This document shows, in pieces, positions 50,027-59,798 of a stretch of 64,000 nt of DNA. The stretch covers positions 19,893,203 to 19,957,202 of the forward strand of contig CM067062.1 in assembly GCA_033980235.1 (NCBI GenBank), read 5' to 3'. Origin of the DNA: Diadema setosum (Eukaryota; Echinodermata; Echinoidea; Diadematoida; Diadematidae). The translations under genes and the position numbers were made by a program. Each line of letters opens with the position of its first letter. The first letter of the stretch is position 1. Under the pieces are notes generated by a model that was given only the letters and a program-made list of their open reading frames with translations, was not told the DNA's origin and ran no database searches.

Positions 50027-50687
50027 GATCTTGTGCGAAACTTAAATATATCTATGTATGCTATACATTGATATTCAGTTTTTTGGCTATATACGTCAAG
50101 TGACTGATAGCGCTATTCAACTTCCCACGAGTGGCCGCGTGGATTCGATCAATATACAGTTACAAAGATAAATCGGGAATCGTTTCAACCAGAGTCCATT
50201 CTCATTTTCAGTGATCGACAACGAAAATAATGTTAAGTAGCGACTTGAAGTAATATTGAGAAATGTTCGTGAAGTCCAATTCTTTATACAGTCCTACATA
50301 ATTCAGATGAAATTGTTTCTGTCATGCAACTAATTGAAAATTTCGTTTGGTGTCGGCGTGTCCAAGCAAGTTGATTGGAAAGGATATGTGAATGAATATT
50401 TACCAATAGGTCTTTATATTGCAAAAAAAAAAAAACAACAACAAAAAATCAAACATGGCCATGCGGTCTTTTAAGAGTCATCTTCACTTTAACATTTGTA
50501 ATTTCAAGTCCAAGTTGCCTGTCAAAGCTATGTGGTCTCAAACACAAAACAAAGGGATATTGTGTGGGGGTGTGTGTGTGTGTTTGTGTGTGTGTGTACG
50601 TTTACATGAAAACGTGATTTCTACATGGACGAAGGTGAATACTCCATAAAAGGAAAAAAAGCAAAAGATATAAGTATTTTGTTTCGT

Positions 50688-50767
50688 GCTCTTATGGGGT
50701 TCGAACCCGTACGTGTGCAACCTCACGTCTCTTGTGACGTCGCCTTTATCCTCTCGGCCATGTACGT
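50688..50767 (-). pseudogene. Leucine-like tRNA-derived unit L11 (CAA-type loop)
   Basis: A box, ACGTC-ACAAGA-GACGT anticodon arm and B box are as in L6. The variable arm has the same broken 3' strand as L6 and L9. Confidence 0.73.
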
Positions 50768-52096
50768 CTTGACGAGAAAATATGAGGAACGTAAGCTTAT
50801 ATGTGAAAGATGATTCAGGAATCGTTTTGTCCACATTCCATTCTCATTTTCAGTTTTTAGCTGCAAAATTATCAACCTGATGAGATTTGAAAAAATAAAA
50901 TGCATGATTACTGCAGCTTATTGTCTGAGCTACCACATACTTACGTTTCAGAGGAAATGGAGCAAAATCAGCTGAATTAAAGGTGCTTAAACGTTGTCAA
51001 GTCAATGCATGGTTAAAAAAAAAAATCACCTTCCATAGACATAACACGTCAACTTGTCTGATTTTGAGTCTTTACCTTTAATCACAATTTGAAGTATGAT
51101 GGTAAGTCTTCTCGAACTAAGAGTGTGGAACGTATACCTTCTACGTGAAAGGTGAATCATGACGATCACCCGTGACTGACACATCTTCAAAGGGATCAGT
51201 TATTAGAAGTGGAAGCCCTCGTGCCAAGATAATATTGTCTCAGCAATTCCAAAGCAATGATACCCTTACATTAATTTAGGTATACCATAATTTCCCTCTG
51301 AAATCAATGGTATTATTCATGTACAATTGCTTGCCTTGTCCACAAACTTTGCTTTACAAACTTTCAGTGAAAGGTGTCATAACATAATTCTGTAACCGTC
51401 CATTAGCAGTGATTGACTACATAAATCAAGATGATAAATATCAATTGAACGCTTAGCGAGTATATAAGGGGGATTTCAGCCTGATGTTGTGTTATTCACT
51501 GCTCAGATACCAACAACACTCATCACCTACGGCTACGTATAAAGAAACAGCCATGACGAAAATAAGTTTTCCTTTTCTTTGGCAGATAGACACACAACCC
51601 CTATAACCCCTATAACTGACATGGAGGGACATGAAAAAGTTCATTACTACTACTAAACAGTGATGCCTTCTAGTCATGTGGCACAAGATACCTCTATAGC
51701 AACATAAAACCTGTCTACAATTTCGCTATTGGGTCAAACAATAACAATCTGGAATTTCAAAGAGATGAGCTAGACGCCATACACCTGGCCTAGAGTTAAT
51801 TTATTCAGTTGCCATTCCTGCTCCAGTTGAGTTATGTAAATTATTTCCCGACCTGTCTTGTGCAGTGTAACAGGAACAAACGTAGAGAAAAGGAAAGAGA
51901 AAACGAAAGGTGGCAAGCGGGGCACTGTATACCAAAGGCAATTTACAACATTACGTATGATAAATGAAGCAAATCCAACCTCCAGCCTCCGACAAAAAAA
52001 AAGGAACTTGAGTGACTGTGTGTCGTGGGGTAATGACATTGGAATGAAGCTGAACTGCCAAAAGAAAAACAAAGAAAGAGAGAGAAAAAAATAATA

Positions 52097-52189
52097 GCGT
52101 CCTGCGGGTCTCGAACATCTCGTCCTAAGGTAGTGCATAATGACCATGCAGCGCGCTAAGCAACTATAAAGCCACACGGCTGTCCCGAA
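52097..52189 (-). pseudogene. Ile/Met-like unit I13 (subtype b, full length)
   Basis: Same as I10 except for one change in the D-arm (GTTGCTTAGC). The anticodon arm TGCAT/ATGCA is kept. Confidence 0.6.
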
Positions 52190-52709
52190 GATTGGATGTG
52201 AAATTCATATCTTTATATCATTTACAACATGAAAAAGTTCATTACTACTACTAAACAGTGATGCCTTCCATTCATGTGGCACAAGATACCTCTATAGCAA
52301 CATAAAACCTGTCTACGTCTCCGTTATTGGGTCAAACAATAACAACCTGGAATTTCAAAGAGATGAGCGAGACGCCATACACCTGGACTAGAGTTAATCA
52401 ATTCAGCTCCCATTCCTGCCAGTTATCTAAACGTACATGTTCCTACCTATCCTGTTACAGTATAACAATAACCAATGAAGAGAAAAGGAAAGAGCAAACG
52501 AAAGGTGGCAAGCGGGACACTGTAACAAGGGGCAATTTACAACATTAAGTGTGACAAAATTAATGAAGCAAACCCAATCTCCAAACTCCAATACAAAACA
52601 AGGGAAATAGAGCAGCCGTGTTCATGGGTTACGTACACTTGATAAAATAATATGATAAATGACATCGGAGTAAAGCTGACCTGCCGAAAAAAAAAAAAAA
52701 GAACGGGAA

Positions 52710-52802
52710 AAGTCCTGCGGGAGTCGAACTTCTCCCATTCCGGTTTGGCGTTATGAACAACCTCCAGCGCGCTAACTGATTATGCCACATGGCTGTCCTG
52801 AA
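52710..52802 (-). pseudogene. Ile/Met-like unit I14 (subtype a)
   Basis: The B box is AGTTCGACTCC. A 2-3 nt insertion (CTGGAGG) enlarges the anticodon region. A long T-run follows. Confidence 0.58.
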
Positions 52803-54129
52803 GATCGAGTGCGAAACTGAAATCTAAATATTATCGTGACAGTGTCGACTTGTGATGGCGCTATTCAACTTCCCACAAGTGGCAGCGTGGATTCGATCAA
52901 TATACAGTTGCAAAGAAAAACTGGGAATCGTTCCGTACAGATTGCATTCTCATTTTCAGTTTTAAACTACAAAATTATCAACCTAATGAGGAGATTTTAA
53001 AACATAAAATGCACGATTACTAAAGCTTATTGTCTCAGCTACAACATACGTATGTTTCAGAGGAAATGGAGCAAAATCAGATGAGGTAAAGGTGCTTAAA
53101 CGTTGTCAAGTCAATGCATGGTTTTAAAAAAAATCACCTCCCATAGACATAACACGTAAACTTGTCTGAATTTGAGTCTTTACCTTTAATCACAATTTCT
53201 AGTATGATGACGTCATCGTATTTCAAAACCATCACATGGACTTGAGAGGCAAATGTTCAAAGTACAACATATCTAAATTTGGGATAATATTGAGCTTAAA
53301 CAACAGAGATACGAGCAAATGAATGTCTGAAACAGTACCTCAAAAAAAAATAGTTCCACTTTTTTATTTAAAATGACGATATGATGACGTCATCGCGCTT
53401 TCCTGGCAATATTGATACTTGGAATGTTATTTCCAATTCATATACTTTTGTAATATGCAATAGAAATATAGGGTCAACGGACGATTTAAAGAGCTATGGC
53501 GAAATAAACAAAGACATGTTTTTTCACTATATTTGCAGAAAGACGCGCACGCGGAATTTCAACTTTGACGCCAGTGCATTCCTTTGTTATAGGTCGAAAT
53601 CGATCGGAAATCAATGGATATTGTTACTCAAAGTATAAGGAATCGAAATCAGTCAAAAAAATTGCATTTTCATGTTGCTTACGGGCTCTGCGCGCGAAAT
53701 TGCGCGGACGGACGCGCACGCGAGAAAATGTTTGAAACGCTTAAAATTGTCTGAAACTTCGAGATTTCCCATTGGGAAGTCGTTTTGAGCCTTTTAAAAT
53801 TTTGACGCGCGCTTACGCGCGCCTAATGATGACCTGTGTAACTAGCGTTAAAAAGTAAGATAGAGCGTGACCTGAACTTCATGTCCACCGAAAATGATAT
53901 AGAAATGACATCTAGTTATGAAGTTATGATCGATCATGTGACAAAGTCCGAAAATCACAAAATGGCGCCTAGATGACGTCATAGATATGTTACTGTCATG
54001 AAAACCTTATTGTGGCTAGATTTTGTCATGAGACATGTTGACTGAAAATGTCATGATATTTCGTAATGTCATTCTTGAGATATTGACGACACAAAATGTG
54101 GCAGAAAGAAAGAAGAATAAAAAAAAAGA

Positions 54130-54345
54130 GAAATTTTGACAATCACAATAGGTGATACGCTGATAGCGTATCACCTAAAGAGAAATTTTGACAATCACAA
54201 TAGGTGATACGCTGATAGCGTATCACCTAAAAAGACAGATTTTGACAATCACAATAGGTGATACGCTAAAAGCGTATCACCTAATAAGAAAAAAGACAGA
54301 TTTTGACAATCACAATAGGTGATACGCTAAAAGCGTATCACCTAA
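54130..54345. repeat. Four tandem perfect hairpins closing the array (cluster 3)
   Basis: Hairpins at 54149-54177, 54201-54229, 54255-54283 and 54316-54344 all have the 13-bp stem TAGGTGATACGCT/AGCGTATCACCTA without mismatch. Loops are GAT, GAT, AAA, AAA. Linkers contain TTTTGACAATCACAA. Spacing is 52, 54 and 61 bp. They form the right boundary of the array. Confidence 0.9.
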
Positions 54346-54350
54346 TTACC

Positions 54351-54614
54351 TGTCACGCCTGTGATGAAATCATAAGAAAATTGTTATTTTTTACATAGAA
54401 GTTATTATAACATAATTATGCACTATATAGTGTCCTATATAAGCGTCGATCTATAAATGGGCCCCCATCTGCTCAGCAGTGAGTCAAATTCTCCCCCTCA
54501 ATGAATATCCTATTATAGCTGCCTGGTCTGTACACGAACGCGTGAATAAAAGATCGGTCCACCAGCCAGCGTCGTGAGTATCTTTTCTGGATTGGGGAGA
54601 GAGAAAACCCAACA
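54351..54614 (+). mobile_element. Candidate LTR of a retrotransposon
   Basis: The 264 bp begin TGTCACGCC and end CCCAACA, the usual TG...CA boundaries. A TATA box (CTATATAAG, about 54435) and a polyadenylation signal AATAAA (about 54546) lie about 110 bp apart, a spacing normal for an LTR and unusual for other DNA. About 50 bp after the end, TGGTGTCAAGGGACG looks like a tRNA-type primer site, but it is too far away to be convincing. No gag or pol frame follows and the flanks show no 5-bp duplication, so this may be a fragment. Confidence 0.42.
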
Positions 54615-54986
54615 AGTGTAAGTAGAGGTGTTTACGTGGATTAAATTCGCGTCTTTAATCGGTTTCTGGTGTCAAGGGACGCAGATGATCCTGGATATCA
54701 ATCCTCTCAGAACAGAACGTGAAAGGAAATTCACAAAATCCCAATTCTCTACATGTAATGCTGCACGTCAAAGATGCAATGGTATTTTTTTCTCCCTTAT
54801 ATACCAGTACGCCTATATCCTGCACCTTTGTCTACCAAATTGCCAATTGTTCCAGATCCATAAGACTTACAAAACTTCGGGTGGCAAAGTCTTTTGAGAT
54901 TGAATAACAAGGTAGGCCTATATAACTCCAACACAACTGCTCAGTATTCTGTGCGTGGCAGAAGTTTATTACAAGAACGGCGCAAA

Positions 54987-55018
<32 letters not shown>

Positions 55019-55467
55019 ACAGTTATGCACATAGAGGAGGCCTACACGCACAGTGTCCACTGGCACAAATAATGTAAAAAGCAAAAAACAAAAAGCAAAA
55101 AACAAAAACAAATGATTTCAGAATTAGGTGGATTAATCAACACTACATCCATTAAGTCAATTTATTGTTACCGTTTATCCATATCAGTTTTAAAATTATT
55201 TTTACTGAGTTTCTTTACTGCATGCTGAACTGTTCTTACTGTCCTTTCTCGCCTTATGATACCCTGCCCTTACAGTATTCCTGATTTTCTTATCATTTGT
55301 ATACTTTCATATCTCTTATTCCTTATATGTCCTTGTATTGGCTCGAGGCATTAGGAATACATTACTCCAAGGAGTATGTCGACAATAGATAGGAATGGGG
55401 GAGGGGTGTTGGACAGTGAGTACCAAAGAAGAAGAAGAAGATATATTAGTGACAGATGTCGCACAAA
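54615..55467. other. No gene recognised
   Basis: It contains a plus-strand frame of about 89 codons (54628-54897) of no known family, the (CA)n tract, an A/C-rich run near 55078-55110, and (GAA)n at 55427-55440. Confidence 0.35.
54987..55021. repeat. (CA)n microsatellite
   Basis: CA dinucleotide tract with one AAAC interruption. Confidence 0.9.
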
Positions 55468-55914
55468 GAATAAGCCAGTTCGGGGTTAGCTCATGGGCAC
55501 ATGGGTACAAATGACCTTTCTTCTTTCTCAGCTGATTAGGCACTCCACTAGTTTCAAGCGACAGAAGGCATGAGCTTGCCCAACGTAACAATTTATGGAA
55601 TTCATCAGTCATGTTCAAATAAAGGATGAACTTGCATAGACCAGGTGACCAGAATGATCCTTCCATTGGCATTTTGGAAAGCATCCATTTCATTATTTTG
55701 CATTGAATGTATTAACAATCTCTTTCTATTGATATTGTCAGACACCGCTTTTGCTGTCAGGTGGATGTGCTGGCAAGCACCACTTATAGGGATCACTTGA
55801 ATAATCATTACATTACAGATGCTTATCTCAGTGAATTTAAAAACCACCATGCTCTGCTGGTACAGATGACCTTTTTCTGCTCATGCTCAAAGTGGAACCC
55901 CGAACTGGCTTATT
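55468..55914. mobile_element. Short inverted-repeat element (MITE-like)
   Basis: AATAAGCCAGTTCGGGGTT (55468-55486) is exactly complemented at 55895-55913. Weaker symmetry continues inside, with GGTACAAATGACCTTT opposing AAAGGTCATCTGTACC-type sequence. Minus-strand frames inside are broken and unrecognised. No clear target duplication is seen. Confidence 0.7.
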
Positions 55915-57091
55915 AAACCGAGATCTAGACGTCACGATCCGAGACGCGCTGCATGGCTCATAGCACTGCTACCTTGATTCAGGAGTTGTGGGTGCCTAAT
56001 TGAAAAACAAGTGGTGCTTGACCATGAGGTGAGCCTGTGTACGTGGCGCCCAGTCTGTATCTCCGATTTCGACTTCAGTGTACCAGTACGAAACAAAGAA
56101 CAAAACAAATCATTGTACATGTACAAAAGTACATTTGTACAATTTTCATTGCTGGGATAACTACGCACGCAACAACTTCCTAACCCGAGCGGCATTAATT
56201 ATTGATGCACCATGTAAAAGACTAGTAGCGTACCCGTACGCGCGTCGTGTAGCAGACTATATCATACCGCAAGTCCATGATGATGTGAGCGATGCATGCT
56301 CATGCTGTAGTACGTAAGCACTGGCTACATGTTATTTTCACGGGCGCTGAATTGAATTATGAAGTGTGGAAGCAGGTAGAGAATAATAGCTGACACTTGA
56401 TGTAGTAATCCCTTGAAGCAGCTTGAAAGAAGCACAGGGCGCGATGAGACACGAAGTATAGCCGGTAAATTTGTTCGGAATCTTTACAAATGTATATTTT
56501 GTTTCATGAGGTAGTGTTTGAATGTAGAGCGCTTGGGCTGATTATGAGAGCTGAGTGAGTATGAGGCGATGTAACTGCGACCAGCCCCAACGTTTATACA
56601 CACAAGAGCGCTCGGCCCCGGGGTTAGGGGCGATGCACCTGTGTCCTGTGTATGTACGTACACTCGGTGGTAACAAGCAATGGATATTCGTGGTTGAATG
56701 CGTGCAACTGGCAGTGTGTGTGGTAGTGCCTAGTGGTAGTGATTTCTATGTAGAACCATGGTATTGAGTACAATATTGTATTGTCTGCACGGTCTATGTG
56801 CATACATTATGTGGATATGTGCAGAAGGGTAAAAAATGCTCTTTAATCAGCCTGACAGCTTGATTTTACTTGCGTGCACAACACTTTTATAAAGGCCATT
56901 TAATATGCTTCAGGGGAAGTAGACAGTGAGAAAGATCTGTCTGTCCGGAGGAGTCTTTTATTTTTTTGACGTTATCGCTCTCCCCAGGAGGGGATCCGTG
57001 AAGCCAGACGCAGTCTCCGTGGAACATTTCCCCGATTAACCAGATACAGACCGATCTTTTGGTCAACAGGGGAAGGTGCATTTCGTCACTG
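55915..57091. other. No gene recognised
   Basis: Unique-looking sequence of mixed composition with several short frames on both strands. None shows a recognisable domain or a paired splice signal that I would defend. Confidence 0.35.
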
Positions 57092-57361
57092 GGCTGGGGC
57101 GACAAGACCTCGTATCTACAAAATGTCAAATGTTCAGGATAATGATAGCCAAAAAACATGGCGGCCAAAGCACTGGACTGTGGTGAATGGGATAGATAAG
57201 ATAGCCTTTCCTTTGACATGCCGTGGTGGCTTTATTTTTAGAGTAAGACAGTTGGGATTTGGAAAGTACATCACTTTAATACTTAACCCATTATTTGACC
57301 TGCAAACCCAAAAAAGTCATTTTCACCAAAATTGCAGATACAAGGTCTTGTCACCCCAGCC
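57092..57361. mobile_element. 270-bp inverted-repeat element (MITE-like)
   Basis: The left end (57092-57121) begins GGCTGGGGCGACAAGACCT. The right end complements it over 30 bp with three or four differences. The interior is AT-rich and non-coding. Target duplication not apparent. Confidence 0.68.
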
Positions 57362-59154
57362 ACGATTTGTGAATTAACTAGGTTGAGTTTAAAACAACCC
57401 TGTTTGCAGCAGGCATGGCCCTGGCCTTGCCTTGTACACAGGGTGCCTATTTTCGGCAATGGACGTTTCATTCACATTGATTAAAAGGCCCAATCAGGTA
57501 CGCAGGTGTCACTTCCCATAACTATTAACACTTGTAACTCCTGCTTGTGTTCTAAAGTGGGACCAAAGATTCTACACTCCATAAGATGGTCAATTCTCAG
57601 TTGAAAAGTGAAACGCTGCGGCTTGGAATTGTGGGATTTTTAAGGAGTGCGCCAACTAGCGTTTAGCGGGGATAGTTTCCGTATGAGCTGTACTTTCCTG
57701 ATTGATAGGCAATATGTTTGTGTAGAACCAAGACAGACAGGCTAAGACAAGAAAGAAGGAATTTTCTTAAAGAATAGTGAGTAAATTACCTAAGAATTGG
57801 TGCAGTGCATTGAAATGCACCAAACCATCAGCAAGTTTATCATTATTTGATTTCCAAAAGACTGTGCACAGCGAGTTTTCGTCTCACCTCCCTGGTCACA
57901 GCAAACAGTACACTCGCACACAGCTCACTCAGCTCTGCTCACAGGTCGCTACACTAACTGTGATTGTGCACGTACACAAATTATTGCGAGCTGACTGTGC
58001 ACATGCACAAATTATTGCAAGCTGCCTTTGTAAAAGGCTTGTTCGATCTACACGTTTACCTGCTCAGCCACTTCCGTTTCACCAGTGGCCAAGTAAAATC
58101 AGGAGAGTTTATCATCTTATGGAGTATAGGATCTTTTGTGGGACTGAGCATACATGATGTTCATTAGTCTTTAGGTCCAGTTGTTTTGTGAATGAGATTG
58201 CCCCTGCCACAAATAGAAATAGGCACCATATCGCAAATGAAGTATTTTCTCTAGTAGTAAATACTTGACCATTAATCAACAGCTGCTATCACTTACAGGT
58301 ACATGACAGAATCTTGGTTTGAAAGGTGGCTGTTTTTTGTGGATCCATACATGTATTCAAATAATCTGAGGAAAAATATAGTAGAAAATTATTATAAAGT
58401 ACATTTGGCACATATTCTTTTGGCCACGTACTTTGTAATCAGGGTAACTTACATGTACTTTGAATTACTGGTCCTTACTTTACTTTTACTTTTACTTTTC
58501 TGGAATAATGGTGTAAATGTAGGTCAGAATCTGTTCATTGATCAGGATTGTATCCTTGGCTGCTCTTTTCCAATACATGTGTATAGCTGGGGATAATATT
58601 TCTATTCAAATATGTATCTTAAAGTGATATTCTGAAAATCTATGGGACATACACATGCACATGGCAGGGAGAGATGAAAACTGCTTGAGACCAAGGACCT
58701 ATGGTAACTTGAAGGAATATACAAAGTTTCAACATGCATTTGCACTGCATATTTATGCAGTCCCTTAAAGAGAACTGTTATTTTTTTTTTTTGAGTTGCT
58801 ATGTGGTAATAATGATTATGATGATAACAATGATGGGATGCAATTTAAGTATTAAAAAGTCAGTCGCTTATCCTTGATTGTACATAAAGTTTGTTACACA
58901 CTTAGTTATTGTATTACTTAATCTCGTCATTATATCTTGTCTGTTTTGTATTTTGTCAATAATTCACAGATTCTGATGATACAGATGGCATGCTCGGATG
59001 ATGTCTGCATCTGTAATCCTGATTTCTACACCAGGAATGTTAGCATAACAAGACTCCGTACACTTTGAGTACATTAAAAGGAATTGGCCAAGTGCATCAG
59101 CCTTGCTGTGATAAGGAAGAAACAGATCAGTGACTGTACCAGCATTATTTCACA
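57362..59154. other. No gene recognised; upstream of the candidate exon
   Basis: Features seen are a 31-bp tandem duplication (57961-57991 and 57992-58022), TTTTAC repeats near 58472-58498, and a T-run near 58783. A possible acceptor TTCACAG ends at about 58970 and could begin the 5' untranslated part of the exon at 59155. Confidence 0.35.
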
Positions 59155-59395
59155 ATGGCTGGGACTGGGAAAAGCTCTCAGCATGGCTCAAACAGTCTAC
59201 CGTTCTGGCTGATGTCTCGCCTGTATGCGGCTCGTGTCACCATTCTATGGGTCATGACCTTTCTGATGTTAACGGGATTCATTCTCAAGGGAGTTGTGGA
59301 GGAATTCTGTGAACAGTGTGAATTAGAGGATAAGCTGGCAAGAAAATCTGTCCCAACATCACCACAGGAAGCCGCAAGAGCAGTGTCAAATTCAT
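59155..59395 (+). CDS. Probable first coding exon of an unidentified membrane protein
   Basis: ATG at 59155 lies in a good initiation context (CACAATGG, A at -3 and G at +4). It opens 80 codons plus one base, ending at a consensus donor GTAAGT (59396-59401), so the exon ends in phase 1. The encoded stretch begins MAGTGKSSQHGSNSLPFW. It has a basic SRLYAAR segment, then a hydrophobic span VTILWVMTFLMLTGFIL (about residues 28-44), then an acidic stretch with two cysteines (EEFCEQCELEDK) and a PTSPQEAARA tail. One membrane span near the N-terminus behind basic residues suggests a type II or signal-anchor topology. I do not recognise the family. No second exon was found within the window; most of the sequence beyond 59.6 kb is transposon-derived. 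An overlapping minus-strand frame is best read as its shadow. Confidence 0.5.
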
Positions 59396-59611
59396 GTAAG
59401 TTGTAACTGGGTAGTGTTATTCCCCCTGCCTTGTGAAAGAGGCAAGTCAAGTGCTCTGTTATTATGTGAGAAAAGTGAAAAAAAAAAAATCTTTATATTG
59501 CTCTACACATATGTACGGCAGCCAGAGATGCCAAGTTTGTCAGCTTGCTGGGAGTGAGAAACTGATTTAGTGAAGCAACCAGAGTGGTTGATGTGGAGAG
59601 GATGCATACTG
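59396..59611 (+). other. Presumed intron of the candidate membrane-protein gene
   Basis: It follows the GTAAGT donor and contains an A-run near 59480 and then the MITE. Inference only. Confidence 0.35.
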
Positions 59612-59798
59612 CAGGGCTGCCAACATTGGAAACTACATTTTGTACTTGAGAGTGAGACTCCCATAGGCCAATGCTATAATTTCGGAGTCAAAATGAGTGA
59701 GATTAATGGAAATGCATGCAAATGAAATCAAGGTTTAGAGTGAGAAAGGACCAAAATGAGTGAGTCTCACTCTCAATGAGTGAGAGTTGGCAGCCCTG
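59612..59798. mobile_element. 187-bp MITE with CAGGGCTGCCAAC ends
   Basis: Perfect 13-bp terminal inverted repeats, CAGGGCTGCCAAC and GTTGGCAGCCCTG, enclose a non-coding interior rich in GAGTGAGA and its complement. The hexamer ATACTG directly flanks both sides (59606-59611 and 59799-59804), consistent with a target duplication. Ends of this type are usual in hAT-like elements, whose duplication is normally 8 bp. Confidence 0.85.

Larger units (their letters stand above)
13111..53970. promoter_or_regulatory. Recurring TGACGTCA (CRE-type) palindromes across the array
   Basis: The exact 8-mer TGACGTCA recurs at homologous places in unit tails: for example 13690 and 14247 in copy 0 and U1, and 16274, 16971, 17148 and 17736 in U2, with counterparts in copies 1-4. 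Three contexts repeat: GATGACGTCATC upstream, ATATGATGACGTCAT in the middle, and AGATGACGTCATAG after the CG-rich block. The motif is the binding site of CREB/ATF proteins; whether it acts here is unknown. Confidence 0.6.
8070..54345 (-). repeat. 46-kb higher-order tandem array of tRNA-derived units
   Basis: From ACGAGACATG at 8070 to the last hairpin at 54345, the same modules recur in the same order and orientation. The order along the plus strand is: unit head (ACGAG...CTCGT...TTAGGTGATACGC); a module with eroded tRNA heads; a leucine-like tRNA unit; two Ile/Met-like tRNA units about 610 bp apart; then a half-kilobase CG-rich, TGACGTCA-containing segment ending in AAAGAAAGAAGAATAAAA. Repeat starts lie at 8070, 17886, 27723, 38991 and (truncated) 47908. 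No protein-coding gene is recognisable. The tRNA-like units all read on the minus strand, which is why I assign that strand. Open frames that recur between copies are by-products of duplication. Confidence 0.9.
47908..54345 (-). repeat. Array copy 4 (5'-truncated, last copy)
   Basis: It starts inside the copy pattern at the segment equivalent to about 19230 of copy 1, so the head and GC-rich transposon are missing. It carries I12 (49934), L11 (50688), I13 (52097), I14 (52710) and the CG-rich tail, and ends in four hairpins. A 204-bp retroposon insertion at 49227 is private to this copy. Confidence 0.85.

Noticed and set aside
55316..55850. Transposase remnant in two overlapping minus-strand frames
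   Set aside because: Joining them needs a frameshift, and neither half shows a catalytic motif.
57777..58157. A 126-codon plus-strand frame
   Set aside because: It would start at a GTG rather than an ATG, spans a 31-bp tandem duplication and shows no domain.
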